Assembly (NCBI GenBank): GCA_022750335.1
Contig: JAKIVX010000006.1
Span: 1-64,000, forward strand
Direction of reading: 5' to 3'
DNA: 64,000 nt
Source: Thermoplasmata archaeon
GTDB taxonomy: Archaea; Thermoplasmatota; Thermoplasmata; Lutacidiplasmatales; UBA184
The position numbers were made by a program, and so were the translations under genes. Below the pieces are notes generated by a model. The model was given only the letters and a program-made list of their open reading frames with translations. It searched no databases and had not been told where the DNA came from. Positions 8,757 to 17,835 of this stretch are shown piece by piece (the stretch's first letter is position 1; each line of letters opens with the position of its first letter).

Positions 8757-11618
8757 ATGACCGGCCCACGTCCGGGCGGTCGTACGCTGATATACGACAC
8801 TCACTTCCCGCCGAGTCGGAAGGTGCCCGGCTTGGCTGCTCGGTTGGAATACGTCGCCTCTATCCCATGGTCTCATCGCGGGAGAAAGTGCCTTCGGGCC
8901 GTGATGATCGGTGCCGTCACGTTCCTCCTCGCATCAATGATTTTCTCAGGGGTAGGCTCCCCAGTTTCTCCCGCCACCGCGTCCGGAGTCACCGCGGCCG
9001 GAACGACCGGCACCGTCCCGACGCCCGTGCCCCCACCCATTCACACGGCCATCCCGTCTGCTGAGGTCGCGCAACTTCAACACCGGATCTCGGAGGACGA
9101 GCGAGCCGGCGTGCTCCCCCGGGCCGACCTGCTCGTACCCAACCTTGCCTATTCTGACGTTCGCGAGGGGGCGGCCCTCGTACCTTCCGACCTCGCGCAG
9201 GGCGGGGTCTCTCCCGGACCTACCTCGATCGGAGTGAACGACCTAGGTCTACGCGTCAACTCCCACGGCGCGTTCGTTCCGTACTCGTACCGCACCACCT
9301 CCCTCGACGGCACAGTGTCGATCACCAACCTCTCCCTCCTGCCGATCGAGAACAACGCGTCCAACAGCATCACGCTCCAGCTCAACGCGATCCTCAACAA
9401 CGTCACGTTCTTCGGACAATCGATCTACCAGATCTGGGCGCAGAACGTCATCTTCTACTCCGTGGACGGCGACCAGATGCAGTTGGCGACGGACGCGTGG
9501 AATTTCACGGGCAGCCCCTTCGCCCTCTTCCAGAACGACATCTACCAGAACTCTCCCGGAGGGTTCCTGTTCGGGGGAACGTACGTCCACGCCGTCCCGT
9601 CCCACCCCCCGGCCTTTCACCTGAGTCCGCCCTTCACGATCAGTTTCTATCTGAACGCGACCAACATCGCGGGTCGCAATGCGCTGTTCTTCAACTATTC
9701 CCTCTCCTCGGCCCACGACATCACGCTGGGCAAGAAGGACCTCGGCCGAGTCATCAATGACGGCTCGTTCGACTGGATCATCTTCAACTCGACCGCGGGG
9801 ATGCCGAAGGGCTATCGCGCACCCCCGGCGTCGTTCCTCATCAGCGGCACCACCGCTTCCAACCTCGGCCTGCCCAACGACGCCGAGATCGCGATCTGCG
9901 GCGGAAGCGACGGGTTCTCCGCGATCACCCGCACGCTGAACGCGACCGCCCAGCTTCAGTACCTCAACGGGACCACGGGCGGATACAGCTCGGTTCCCGC
10001 GGCGTTCACGACCACCGAGGACACCGGGGAGAGTATGGAAGGGGTGGACGCGCACTTCACTCCCGCCAGCGCGTCGGCGGGAATCGCCTACCTCACCAAC
10101 GGACCCGAGTTCGTCTACGGACTCTGGAACGCGAGCGACCCGGGCGTTCATGAAAGCCGGTTCACCGTTCACGCGTCCCCCTCCTCGACCCTCTTGTGGG
10201 TCTCCCCCCGCGGGACGGGCGGCGCGCCCGTGTTCTCCGACGATCTAGCGGCGTGGGACCTGACCCCCTCGACCCAGACCTCCTTCTGGCTACCGACCGG
10301 GCCGGGCCAGCGCTTCACCGTGGAAGGGCTCGCGAACGAGTACACGCCTCGGACCGCGTTCCTCAAGGCGGGCGGGGTGACCTCGGTCGGGTTGACACGC
10401 AACACGTCCGAAGGACTCTACGTCCCGGTGATCGCGTTCGGCAACGCCGGGGTGGCGAGCGTCGCGAGCTCCGGAACCGGGAGCGCGTCCAACCCGTACC
10501 TGCTGAGATTCTCCCAGGACCAGCCGATCAGTTCGCTCTACTCGGCCTACGACATCTTTACCGAGCCCCTCTACCCGGGAATCCTGCTGGACGGGGTGAC
10601 CGCCCACGTGCTCATCCAGGATCCCCCCAGTTTCCGCGTTCTCCTCTCCTCCGAAGCGCTCCTCGTGCTGGTCGACTACTACGGACTCTCGGTCCCCCAC
10701 CACAACTACCTCCCGATCGAGATCTACGACTCCTCGAACATCTCCATCGTGGGCGCCGCGAAGATCACCGGCTGGTTCCCCGGAACGCTGACCGGCTTCC
10801 TCCTCGCGTCGTTGTTCCTGTCCAACGACACCCACGTCCTCGTCGCGTACGACCATTTCTCGAGCATGGGCAGCTCGATGGTGATCGTGAGCCCGAACGG
10901 GAACCGAACCCAGGAGGGGAACACCGTGTTCGGGAACGTCTTCGTCACTGACCCCCTCATGTCCGGGCCCGACGCGCCCTACCTCTACCAGGTGCTCGCG
11001 TTCAACACGACCTACACCGGTCCGATCGCCTCGGGCGGCCTCGGCGTCTTCAGCTCGGGCAACACGATCTACAACAACCTCTTCGAGACCCCGATCACGG
11101 CCTACAGCCCACCCCAGAACCCCTACCTGGCTTACGTGTTCATCAACGACTTTGGCTACACGGACTACGCCAAGGTCGCCGCGCTGTGGCATAACGAGTG
11201 GAACATCCCGCTCGAACCGGCCAACTACGCCCAAACCGTGAACGGCATCGTGCTGCACGGAAGCGTCGTGGCGGCGCGATTAGTGGGCGGGAACGCCTGG
11301 AGCAACTGGAACGGGGTCCTACCCTACACCGACCAGGGACTCCTCGTCGGGGGCGGAGATGCGCTCCCGCTTCCCACTCCGGGCTCGGGGTACTTTGCGG
11401 TCCTGTTCGAGGAGACCGGTCTGCCATCGGCGACGGGTTGGTTCGTGACCGTGGGTGGTACGAACTACACGTCGAGCCAGGCGCTCATCCTCGTTTACGA
11501 ACCGGCGGGTACCTACACCTTCACGGTCGCGAACATCGCCGGATTCGCCCCGCACCCACCCCGGGGAACCGTGAACCTGACCTCGCAGGACCGGACCGTC
11601 CGGATCGCCTTCACCTAA
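8757..11618 (+). CDS. Thermopsin-family secreted protease with C-terminal FEETGLP domain
   Basis: A 953-residue extracellular protein. A hydrophobic signal segment (MIGAVTFLLASMIFSGV) begins about 49 residues after the first ATG, so the true start may be nearer 8844-8904. The region after residue 140 matches thermopsin (peptidase A5), including IWAQNVIFY and conserved Asn-rich beta strands; many N-x-S/T sites suggest glycosylation. Thermopsins are acid proteases of archaea that act outside the cell. After the protease-like part comes a long beta-rich region, then a C-terminal module starting FEETGLPSATGWFVTVGG, a domain repeated in Thermoplasmata surface proteins. No C-terminal membrane anchor is seen. 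It is about three times the length of classical thermopsin. Confidence 0.85.
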   Translation: MTGPRPGGRTLIYDTHFPPSRKVPGLAARLEYVASIPWSHRGRKCLRAVMIGAVTFLLASMIFSGVGSPVSPATASGVTAAGTTGTVPTPVPPPIHTAIPSAEVAQLQHRISEDERAGVLPRADLLVPNLAYSDVREGAALVPSDLAQGGVSPGPTSIGVNDLGLRVNSHGAFVPYSYRTTSLDGTVSITNLSLLPIENNASNSITLQLNAILNNVTFFGQSIYQIWAQNVIFYSVDGDQMQLATDAWNFTGSPFALFQNDIYQNSPGGFLFGGTYVHAVPSHPPAFHLSPPFTISFYLNATNIAGRNALFFNYSLSSAHDITLGKKDLGRVINDGSFDWIIFNSTAGMPKGYRAPPASFLISGTTASNLGLPNDAEIAICGGSDGFSAITRTLNATAQLQYLNGTTGGYSSVPAAFTTTEDTGESMEGVDAHFTPASASAGIAYLTNGPEFVYGLWNASDPGVHESRFTVHASPSSTLLWVSPRGTGGAPVFSDDLAAWDLTPSTQTSFWLPTGPGQRFTVEGLANEYTPRTAFLKAGGVTSVGLTRNTSEGLYVPVIAFGNAGVASVASSGTGSASNPYLLRFSQDQPISSLYSAYDIFTEPLYPGILLDGVTAHVLIQDPPSFRVLLSSEALLVLVDYYGLSVPHHNYLPIEIYDSSNISIVGAAKITGWFPGTLTGFLLASLFLSNDTHVLVAYDHFSSMGSSMVIVSPNGNRTQEGNTVFGNVFVTDPLMSGPDAPYLYQVLAFNTTYTGPIASGGLGVFSSGNTIYNNLFETPITAYSPPQNPYLAYVFINDFGYTDYAKVAALWHNEWNIPLEPANYAQTVNGIVLHGSVVAARLVGGNAWSNWNGVLPYTDQGLLVGGGDALPLPTPGSGYFAVLFEETGLPSATGWFVTVGGTNYTSSQALILVYEPAGTYTFTVANIAGFAPHPPRGTVNLTSQDRTVRIAFT

Positions 11619-11727
11619 CGACGGACCCGCGGCGTCCCGGCCGGGTACCACCTCGGACTCGTCCGGAGTCCGGGGGCTGCCCCAAGGTTCAAGCAGGGCC
11701 ACGGATGGTCTCCTTCGGACGGACCCC

Positions 11728-12090
11728 ATGCAGATGCCCCCGGCCTCCGCCGACGCGGTCCGGATGTTCCAGAGCCTCGTTCCGGACGACGCCCGAGTGA
11801 CGACCCGGAAGATGTTCGGCCAGCCCGCGGCGTTCGTGAACGGGCAGATGTTCTTCGGGGTGTTCGGCGGCCGCCTATTCCTACGACTTTCCGAGACCGA
11901 CCGGGACGCAGCGGATGGGGTCCCGGGGTTCGGCCCCTTCGAGCCGATGCCGGGAAGGGCGATGCACGAATACCGCGTGCTCCCGGCGGCCGTTCTGGCG
12001 GATCGGACCCAAGCCCGCCGATGGATATCGAAATCGCTCGCTCACGTGGCGGGATTGCCTCCCAAGAAGGCCCGGCCTAAGACGCGGTGA
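11728..12090 (+). CDS. TfoX/Sxy N-terminal domain protein
   Basis: The 120-residue protein has the TfoX N-terminal domain pattern: TTRKMFGQPAAFVNGQMFFG near the N-terminus, then RLFLRLSE, PMPGRAMHEY and a C-terminal helix with W and SLAHVAGLPPKK. In bacteria TfoX/Sxy regulates competence, but stand-alone N-terminal-domain proteins are common and of unknown function. It is a single-gene unit, convergent with the next gene. Confidence 0.85.
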   Translation: MQMPPASADAVRMFQSLVPDDARVTTRKMFGQPAAFVNGQMFFGVFGGRLFLRLSETDRDAADGVPGFGPFEPMPGRAMHEYRVLPAAVLADRTQARRWISKSLAHVAGLPPKKARPKTR

Positions 12091-12142
12091 TCGCGGTCCC
12101 CGCACCGGGCCGATGCGCCCCGGATCTCGGGCGAACGGACGG

Positions 12143-12562
12143 TCAGAGGGCCCGCATCCGGTTGTTGCGCAGATTGTGCTCCACTTCGGCGTGACCGAGG
12201 GCCTCGAGCACGGGCGGGACGTACATTCCGAACCGACCCCGCAAGCCCTTCTTGAGTCCGTACCAGCCGCCCACGGGGTTCGCGGGCGAGCGGCCCCAGG
12301 CCTCGACGGTGCCAGCCGGGGCGTCCTTCTGTTCGTCCGTGCTCCCGAGGAGCACCCAGTCGCCCTGGGTCGTCAGCCACGCCCGAAGGTCCTCGATCGC
12401 CCGGAGGTGGTAGCGCAGTTCGGTCTTCCCGACGGTCACGACGAGGGCCGGCGGGTTCCCCGCGGCGTCCCGGTAGGCGGTGAATTCGGACTGTCCGCTG
12501 GCCGTCTTCAGCACCCACGGCTTGGCCCTGCTTCCCTCGCCCCGCACCACCGTCTTCGCCAT
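12143..12562 (-). CDS. Conserved small protein, DUF6855-like
   Basis: A 139-residue soluble protein with landmarks I associate with a widely conserved uncharacterised family: KPWVLKTASGQSEFTAYRD, VGKTELRYHLRAIEDLRAWL, GDWVLLGSTDEQK, VEAWGRSPANPVGGWYGL and a C-terminal EHNLRNNRMRAL. The nearest Pfam name I recall is DUF6855, which should be checked. No catalytic motif is evident. Single-gene unit between convergent and divergent neighbours. Confidence 0.7.
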   Translation of the reverse strand: MAKTVVRGEGSRAKPWVLKTASGQSEFTAYRDAAGNPPALVVTVGKTELRYHLRAIEDLRAWLTTQGDWVLLGSTDEQKDAPAGTVEAWGRSPANPVGGWYGLKKGLRGRFGMYVPPVLEALGHAEVEHNLRNNRMRAL

Positions 12563-12699
12563 CTTCGTTCGGAAGGGGAGCGGACGCCGACTCCTTAAAC
12601 CCCGATGTTACCGGTTTAACCTCGAACCGCTGAGGCGTGAGCTCGGGCCCGCTCCCGAGGTCAGTTCTCGTTGACGGGCCCTTCATTCGCCGCGGGTCG

Positions 12700-13635
12700 A
12701 TGGACGGCTCGATGGTCGACCTGAAGCCGCTCCGTTGGATCTGGATGGACGGAAAACTGGTGCCGTGGGACGACGCCCAGGTCCACGTGCTGACGCACGG
12801 CCTCCACTACGGCTACGCGGTGTTCGAGGGGATCCGCTGCCACCGGACGGACCGGGGCTCGGCGGTGTTCCGGCTCGATGAGCATTTGGTCCGCTTCCTC
12901 GAAAGCGCTCGGATCTACCGGATGAAGATGCCGTTCGACCTCGCGACGCTCCGTCGGGCGACCCTCGACCTCGTCGCGGCCAACGGCGTGATCGAGGCCT
13001 ACCTCCGCCCGATCGCGTTCTCGGGGTATGGGCAGATGGGCCTCGACCCCACCCAGAGCACGACCCGCGTCGCGATCGGCATGTGGGAGTGGGGGGCGTA
13101 CCTGGGCGCCGCTGGGGTCGAGAACGGGGTGCGGGCGACCGTCTCGAGCTGGGCCCGGATGGATTCCCGATCGCTCCCGCCGCAGGCAAAGTGTGCGGCC
13201 AACTATGCCAACTCCGCGCTCGCGAAGATGGAGGCCGTCCACGCCGGGTACGACGAGGCGATCCTGCTGAATGCCCAGGGCCTGGTCGCCGAGGGGCCGG
13301 GCGAGAATATCTTCCGCGTGAAGCACGGGGTCGTCAGCACGCCGCCGGCCAGCTCGGGCATCCTGCGCGGGGTCACGCGCGACTCCGTCATCCGATTCGT
13401 CGCGGACGAGGGACTCGAGTTCCGGCGCAACGACTTCACGCGGGAGGAACTGTTCACCTCGGACGAGTTGTTCTACACGGGCACGGCGGCCGGGATCACG
13501 CCGATCCGGGAGGTCGACGGTCGACCGATCGGTTCGGGGAGCTACCCGATCGTCCGGCGGCTCCAGGCCCGGTACGACGACGCGATCCACGGCCGCACCC
13601 CGCTGTACGCGGAGTGGCTCACGTACGGGTCCTAG
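12700..13635 (+). CDS. ilvE: Branched-chain-amino-acid aminotransferase
   Basis: A 311-residue class IV PLP-dependent aminotransferase. It starts with the typical IWMDGKLVPWDDAQVHVLTH and HYGYAVFEGIRC. The PLP lysine lies in LPPQAKCAANYANS, and the phosphate-binding end is SSGILRGVTRDSV. It transfers amino groups between glutamate and the keto acids of Leu, Ile and Val. Candidate starts are a GTG at 12637 and ATGs at 12700 and 12712; homologues begin close to the MDGK block, so 12700 is preferred. Its last 17 bases overlap the convergent DUF6390-like gene. Confidence 0.93.
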   Translation: MDGSMVDLKPLRWIWMDGKLVPWDDAQVHVLTHGLHYGYAVFEGIRCHRTDRGSAVFRLDEHLVRFLESARIYRMKMPFDLATLRRATLDLVAANGVIEAYLRPIAFSGYGQMGLDPTQSTTRVAIGMWEWGAYLGAAGVENGVRATVSSWARMDSRSLPPQAKCAANYANSALAKMEAVHAGYDEAILLNAQGLVAEGPGENIFRVKHGVVSTPPASSGILRGVTRDSVIRFVADEGLEFRRNDFTREELFTSDELFYTGTAAGITPIREVDGRPIGSGSYPIVRRLQARYDDAIHGRTPLYAEWLTYGS

Positions 13636-14389
13636 CGGGGGCGGTCCGGGAGCCGACCGGGCCGGTCGCCGGTACGAACGCTTCGTTCGCCTGGTCGAGC
13701 GCGAGGCGGCTGTATCGTTCGAGGGCGGCGCGCTGGGTCGGCGAGAGCCGGAGCGCGGGCCACCCCCAGTGGATCGCCACGGAGTCACCGGCCCGGGGAT
13801 GGTCGATCACCTGGGGGTCGTAGCTCAGCTCTCGGTCCACGACGGGGCCCCAGGCGACCCGTTCCTGGTCCCGGACGAGGGTCGGCCCGCGCACCAAGAG
13901 GTGTTCGTCGGTCGCGTCGACCACCTCCGCCCATGCCGGTCGGCAGGCCTCCATATTGACGAGCGTGGTCGGAACATGTCCCGTCACGTTCCCGACCCCG
14001 ACGAATGCCACGTGGAACAGGTGGTGCGGCAGCGGCCGGGACGGAAGTCGTCCGGCCAGGCGCTCGGCCATCGACCGCGGCAAGCCGCGGCGGACGAGCG
14101 CCGAGAGCAACCGCGCGAAATCCTCCCGCTCGAAGGCGTCGAGGAGCGGGTTGCCGACCCAGTAGGCCTCCACGACCTCCGCGTCGAACGGCTTCCGTCC
14201 GTGTTTCTCGGCGATCATCTCGAGATACGGCATCAGGGCCTCGAAGCCGGAGAGGGCCCTTGCCGCCTCGGCGTGCCCCGAGTCGGACGTGATGGCCCGA
14301 TAGAGAAGCGGCTCCGCGTCCGCAGGCCCACAGTACTGGAGCCGGTTCGTGGCGAGGCTGAACCGGGCCCCGAGCTGGACGCCGTTCAT
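13619..14389 (-). CDS. DUF6390-like protein, last gene of the hydrogenase operon
   Basis: The 256-residue protein starts GARFSLATNRLQYCGPADAE, which resembles the start of a family I recall as DUF6390, seen beside hydrogenase maturation genes in actinobacteria. A central HHLFHVAFVGVGNVTGHVP and a PTLVRDQERVAWGP segment are also distinctive. The biochemical role is unknown; a link to hydrogenase assembly is inferred from position only. Its ATG lies 1 base after the TGA of the EamA gene, so translation is probably coupled. The family name should be checked by profile search. Confidence 0.65.
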   Translation of the reverse strand: MNGVQLGARFSLATNRLQYCGPADAEPLLYRAITSDSGHAEAARALSGFEALMPYLEMIAEKHGRKPFDAEVVEAYWVGNPLLDAFEREDFARLLSALVRRGLPRSMAERLAGRLPSRPLPHHLFHVAFVGVGNVTGHVPTTLVNMEACRPAWAEVVDATDEHLLVRGPTLVRDQERVAWGPVVDRELSYDPQVIDHPRAGDSVAIHWGWPALRLSPTQRAALERYSRLALDQANEAFVPATGPVGSRTAPARTRT

Positions 14390-14390
14390 G

Positions 14391-15344
14391 TCACGCGAGG
14401 GCGGGCGCCGGTTCGGCGGCCCGGAGGGTATCCGCGAGGTCGCTCCACCGGCGCCATCCGACCACCACGGTCACCCCGACGAGTATCGCGATGACACCTC
14501 CCACCTCGTCGAGCGTGAACGGGAGCCCTCGAACGAGCACGCCGAGGAGCCACGTGACCGGAAATCCCACGACCAGGACGGAGGTGGCCACTGTGAGGTC
14601 CACCCGCTGCAGGCCAGCGTACCAGGTGAGGACGAAGGCCGCGAGGAAGGCGGCGCTGATGGCGACCCACACCCACTGGCTCCCGCTCATCGAGGCGACG
14701 GCGCCGAACTGGCTCGTCAGCGCGAGATACCCGACCAGGAAGAGCGCGCCGAACCCCATCCGACCGGCACCGACTGTCGTAGACCGCAGCCGAGCGAGGA
14801 GCTTCTTGGAAAGGGTGTACTCGCCAGCCCAGAGCACGGTCGCCGCGAGGACGTAGGTGGTTCCGGGCGTCCACAGGGGCGAAATGATCGAGAGCAGGAG
14901 GAGGTTCCCCGCGAGGAGCAGCGCCGCACCGACGAACACGCGGGCCGGAAACCGTTCTCGGAGCAGGACCACCCCGAAGACCGTGGCCATTAGAAACAGC
15001 GTTCGGTAGACGAACGAGGCCGTGGCCGCGCCATGGGCGGCCGTCGCGAGCGCGAGGCCGTGGAAGAAGAGGAGAAAGGGAATGGCGCCCCCGATGAGCC
15101 CGACGAGCGCGAGCCAACCCAGATCCGCCGCGCGCAGCCGCTCCGGGGCCCGTCGACCGAGGAGCAGGGCGACCGGAACAAGGAGGGCGGCGACCGACAG
15201 GTTGCGGACGGTCACGAACGCGTCCGAGCTGGTTCCGACGAGTGCGTAGGAGTTCAGGAAGGTGGAGCATCCGCTGATGATCGCCGTGGCCAGCACGAGC
15301 AGGAGTCCCACCGCCGCGAAGCGACCGGTGGACGAAGCGGTCAC
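14391..15344 (-). CDS. EamA-family (DMT) membrane transporter
   Basis: A 317-residue integral membrane protein with about ten hydrophobic segments arranged as two EamA repeats, the layout of drug/metabolite transporters. Segments include GLLLVLATAIISGCSTFL, WLALVGLIGGAIPFLLFF and the C-terminal GVIAILVGVTVVVGW. It starts with GTG, 88 bases after the hypC stop, and is followed 1 base later by the DUF6390-like gene. This places it in the hydrogenase transcription unit; its substrate is unknown. A role in supplying a hydrogenase precursor is only a guess from context. Confidence 0.85.
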   Translation of the reverse strand: MTASSTGRFAAVGLLLVLATAIISGCSTFLNSYALVGTSSDAFVTVRNLSVAALLVPVALLLGRRAPERLRAADLGWLALVGLIGGAIPFLLFFHGLALATAAHGAATASFVYRTLFLMATVFGVVLLRERFPARVFVGAALLLAGNLLLLSIISPLWTPGTTYVLAATVLWAGEYTLSKKLLARLRSTTVGAGRMGFGALFLVGYLALTSQFGAVASMSGSQWVWVAISAAFLAAFVLTWYAGLQRVDLTVATSVLVVGFPVTWLLGVLVRGLPFTLDEVGGVIAILVGVTVVVGWRRWSDLADTLRAAEPAPALA

Positions 15345-15432
15345 GGGCCCAACTCCTCCGACGGTAGCTCCGCGGACGACGCCCCGCCCCCGGACCAGTC
15401 CGGTCGGAGGGATCGGGGGTCCAGCGGGACGT

Positions 15433-15681
15433 TCACGCGTCCGTCGACCCCGTGAGCTGTTGGATCTGCCGGAAGTGTTCCTGCGCCTCGAGGGCTTCGG
15501 ACTCGGGGATGAGCGCGGTCGCGAACCCCGCGTGGACGATCACGAAGTCGCCCACGCCGGCTTCGGGCAGGAAAACGAGGTTCACCGTTCGGCGGATGCC
15601 GGAGAAGTCGACTTCCGCGGTCCGCGCCTCCGGCGTCTCCTCGATCATGCGGAGGACCATACCGGGAATCGATAGGCACAT
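15433..15681 (-). CDS. hypC: Hydrogenase assembly chaperone HypC/HupF
   Basis: The 82-residue protein starts MCLSIPGMV, with the invariant Cys2 that binds the iron-ligand precursor and the precursor large subunit. The following VDFSGIRRTVNLVFLPEAGVGDFVIVHAGFA is the standard HypC beta-barrel. It delivers the Fe(CN)2CO unit to the large subunit together with HypD, which is not in this window. An in-frame ATG 21 bases upstream is ignored because Cys must be residue 2. It follows the HypA-like gene by 42 bases. Confidence 0.95.
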   Translation of the reverse strand: MCLSIPGMVLRMIEETPEARTAEVDFSGIRRTVNLVFLPEAGVGDFVIVHAGFATALIPESEALEAQEHFRQIQQLTGSTDA

Positions 15682-15723
15682 CGGACGTTCCTCCTCTCGC
15701 ACTCCCCAAGCCGCTTCGGTTCA

Positions 15724-16005
15724 TCACCCTACGCCCCCCGGCCCATCGTCGGCGGTCATCTCCACCAGTCGGACCCGCTGGGCCGCGGGGTCCGACGGGT
15801 CCGTGGACAGGTCGATCTCGAGCTGGCACTCCGCCGCTGAGGTGTCGGCGACCACCTCGGGCCACCTCCGACGGATCGACCCCGGCGTGACGTGAGCGAG
15901 CGCTCCCACCCAGAGTCGAACCCGAACGATCCGGACCGTCCCTCCGGCGGGCGCCAGTTCCCGCACCTTCCGGCGGAGGTCTCGGAGCAGGGCTTCCTCA
16001 TGCAT
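15724..16005 (-). CDS. hypA: HypA-like protein lacking the zinc-finger cysteines
   Basis: The 93-residue protein starts MHEEALLRDLRRKV, keeping the N-terminal Met-His-Glu nickel-binding motif of HypA, and has the following VRIVRVRLWVGALAHVTPGS that matches the HypA core. The usual four-Cys zinc loop is missing; only one Cys is present (residue 60) and the protein is about 20 residues shorter than normal. In HypA the N-terminus carries nickel to the hydrogenase large subunit and the zinc domain is structural. The gene overlaps the protease stop by 8 bases. Confidence 0.75.
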   Translation of the reverse strand: MHEEALLRDLRRKVRELAPAGGTVRIVRVRLWVGALAHVTPGSIRRRWPEVVADTSAAECQLEIDLSTDPSDPAAQRVRLVEMTADDGPGGVG

Positions 16006-16531
16006 CGGTGGGCTCCATTCCCGTCGGGGAGGGCGCGACGGTGTCGTGCCGGGCGATCTCCGCCACGATCGCACCCGTGAGCGAACCCAGCACCCGCAGT
16101 ACGGCCGGAGAGAGCCCGATCCCGGGCGAGAAATCGTCCCCCTCCACACCGAAGACCACGAGCCGGTCCGGGAGCTGGTGGAGGGTCGCTCCGAGACGCC
16201 AGGCCTCCCCCACGCTGAGCCCGTGGGTCGACGCGGCTGGCGACTCGGACAGGACGCGGGAGAGGTCTCCCACGAACCGGTGGAATCTTCCGGGATTCCC
16301 CTGGGACGGGATGGCATCCACGAGAACGACGAACCCGACGCCGGCCCACAGGTCGAGCAACCCCGTGCTCTCCCCGTCAAATCGAACGACCCGGACCCGA
16401 TCCCCGAGGCGCGCGCCCACCTGGTCGGCCGCCTCGAGTCCGACCGCATCGTCGTGTCGGTGGACATTGCCGACCCCGATGACGAGCGGTCGGTGGTTGG
16501 CGGTGACCGGTGGTTCCTTTCGTTCCGGCAC
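15998..16531 (-). CDS. [NiFe]-hydrogenase maturation protease
   Basis: A 177-residue M52/HybD-type endopeptidase with LVIGVGNVHRHDDAVGLEAAD at the N-terminus, the VLVDAIPS motif in the middle and STHGLSV with the conserved His. It removes the C-terminal peptide of the large subunit after nickel insertion. The start is taken as the GTG at 16531, 8 bases after the hydA stop, because the frame upstream is antisense-like and no ATG is available. It overlaps the HypA-like gene by 8 bases. It is probably specific for HydA encoded just upstream. Confidence 0.9.
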   Translation of the reverse strand: MPERKEPPVTANHRPLVIGVGNVHRHDDAVGLEAADQVGARLGDRVRVVRFDGESTGLLDLWAGVGFVVLVDAIPSQGNPGRFHRFVGDLSRVLSESPAASTHGLSVGEAWRLGATLHQLPDRLVVFGVEGDDFSPGIGLSPAVLRVLGSLTGAIVAEIARHDTVAPSPTGMEPTDA

Positions 16532-16539
16532 GGTCGAAC

Positions 16540-17835
16540 TCACTCTCGGACCAGTTCGACGGACAGGAAGTGCGTCGCACAGGAGATGCACGGGTCGTGG
16601 TTGCGGATGGCCCGCTCGCACGCGAAGGTGAGGGCCGGTGTGTCGAGGTCGAGCGATCGGGTGACCAAGTGACGCAGGTCGTCCTCGATCCGTTTCTGGT
16701 TCTGCGCGGTCGGGGCTACGATGTGGGCCGTGCGCAAGAGGCCGCTCGGGTCCACGTCGTAGGCGTGGTAGAGCAGGCCCCGCGGCGCTTCGGTGGCCGC
16801 GGCGCCGTGGGTCGGATGGTCGATGGGGGGAGCCTCGACCCAGGGCCGTTCGGGGGGCCGGTACCGGTCGATAATGCGCACCGCCTCCTCGCACGCGTAG
16901 ACGACCTCGACCGCGCGCACGAGGACGCTGCGGAAGGGGTTGCGGACCACCGGTTCGAGTCCGACCTCCTGCGCGACCCGCAGGGCGCGCGGGGAAAGTC
17001 GGTCGTGGTTGAGCGCGTAGCGGGCCATCGGGCCTACCAGGTACGACCCGGCCCCTTTGTGGACGGAATGGAGCGCGTGCGAGTGCGGCATCTGGACCTC
17101 CTCGAACGTTCCGTCGAAGTCCGCGGGGTCGATGTCGACGCCGGTGCTCGACTCGATCCGCCCCTCGTTGAGGGGGTACTCCTCCGGGTGGCGGAGCGCG
17201 ACGAACTCGTAGTCCTCCTCGACCTTCGGAAATTCGAATCCGGCGACGAACCGGACCGTCTCCTCGGCGAGGGCGAGCGCTCGCACGACCTCCCCGCGTA
17301 GGTCCGCGACCTCGTCCCGGCTCGGACACCGGTAGAACCCGCCCACGCGGACGTTGATCGGGTGGATCTCCCGGCCCCCGAGCATCCGCATGATGGCGTT
17401 GCCCGCTTTCTTGAGCGCGAGACCGCGCTGTACCGCCTCCGGATGGTCCCGCGCCAGCTGGATCGCGTCCGGATACCCCAGGAAATCGGGCGCGTGCAGG
17501 AGGTAGATATGGAGCGCGTGGCTCTCGATCCACTCGCCGCAGTAGAGCAGCCGTCGGAGCTCCCGTAGGGTTCCTCCGACTTCGATCCCCAGCGCGCGCT
17601 CGAGGGCGTGGCACGCGCTCATCTGGTAGGCGACGGGGCAGATCCCGCAGATGCGGGCGGTGACGTCCGGCGCCTCGGTGTAGTGGCGCCCCCGCAGGAA
17701 CGCCTCGAAGAACCGGGGCGGTTCGAAGATGCGGAGCTCCACCTCCTCCACGGTCCGGTCGCGAATGCGGACTCGGAGCGCGCCCTCGCCTTCGACGCGC
17801 GCGAGATAGTTCACGGCGATCGTCCGTTCAGTCAC
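16540..17835 (-). CDS. hydA: [NiFe]-hydrogenase group 3b alpha (large) subunit
   Basis: The 431-residue large subunit holds the Ni-Fe site. The L1 motif is RICGICP near residue 62 and the L2 motif is DPCISCATH near the C-terminus; the remaining FLSVELVRE is the peptide expected to be cleaved by the maturation protease next door. Length and sequence fit the cytosolic NAD(P)-linked group 3 enzymes, and the four-gene set beta, gamma, delta, alpha points to 3b (sulfhydrogenase type). It starts with GTG overlapping the delta stop as GTGA, a sign of translational coupling. Confidence 0.95.
   Translation of the reverse strand: MTERTIAVNYLARVEGEGALRVRIRDRTVEEVELRIFEPPRFFEAFLRGRHYTEAPDVTARICGICPVAYQMSACHALERALGIEVGGTLRELRRLLYCGEWIESHALHIYLLHAPDFLGYPDAIQLARDHPEAVQRGLALKKAGNAIMRMLGGREIHPINVRVGGFYRCPSRDEVADLRGEVVRALALAEETVRFVAGFEFPKVEEDYEFVALRHPEEYPLNEGRIESSTGVDIDPADFDGTFEEVQMPHSHALHSVHKGAGSYLVGPMARYALNHDRLSPRALRVAQEVGLEPVVRNPFRSVLVRAVEVVYACEEAVRIIDRYRPPERPWVEAPPIDHPTHGAAATEAPRGLLYHAYDVDPSGLLRTAHIVAPTAQNQKRIEDDLRHLVTRSLDLDTPALTFACERAIRNHDPCISCATHFLSVELVRE

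Noticed and set aside
10290-11258. Long minus-strand open frame within the thermopsin gene
   Set aside because: Shadow frame; Val/Glu/Asp-rich low-complexity content, no recognisable fold.
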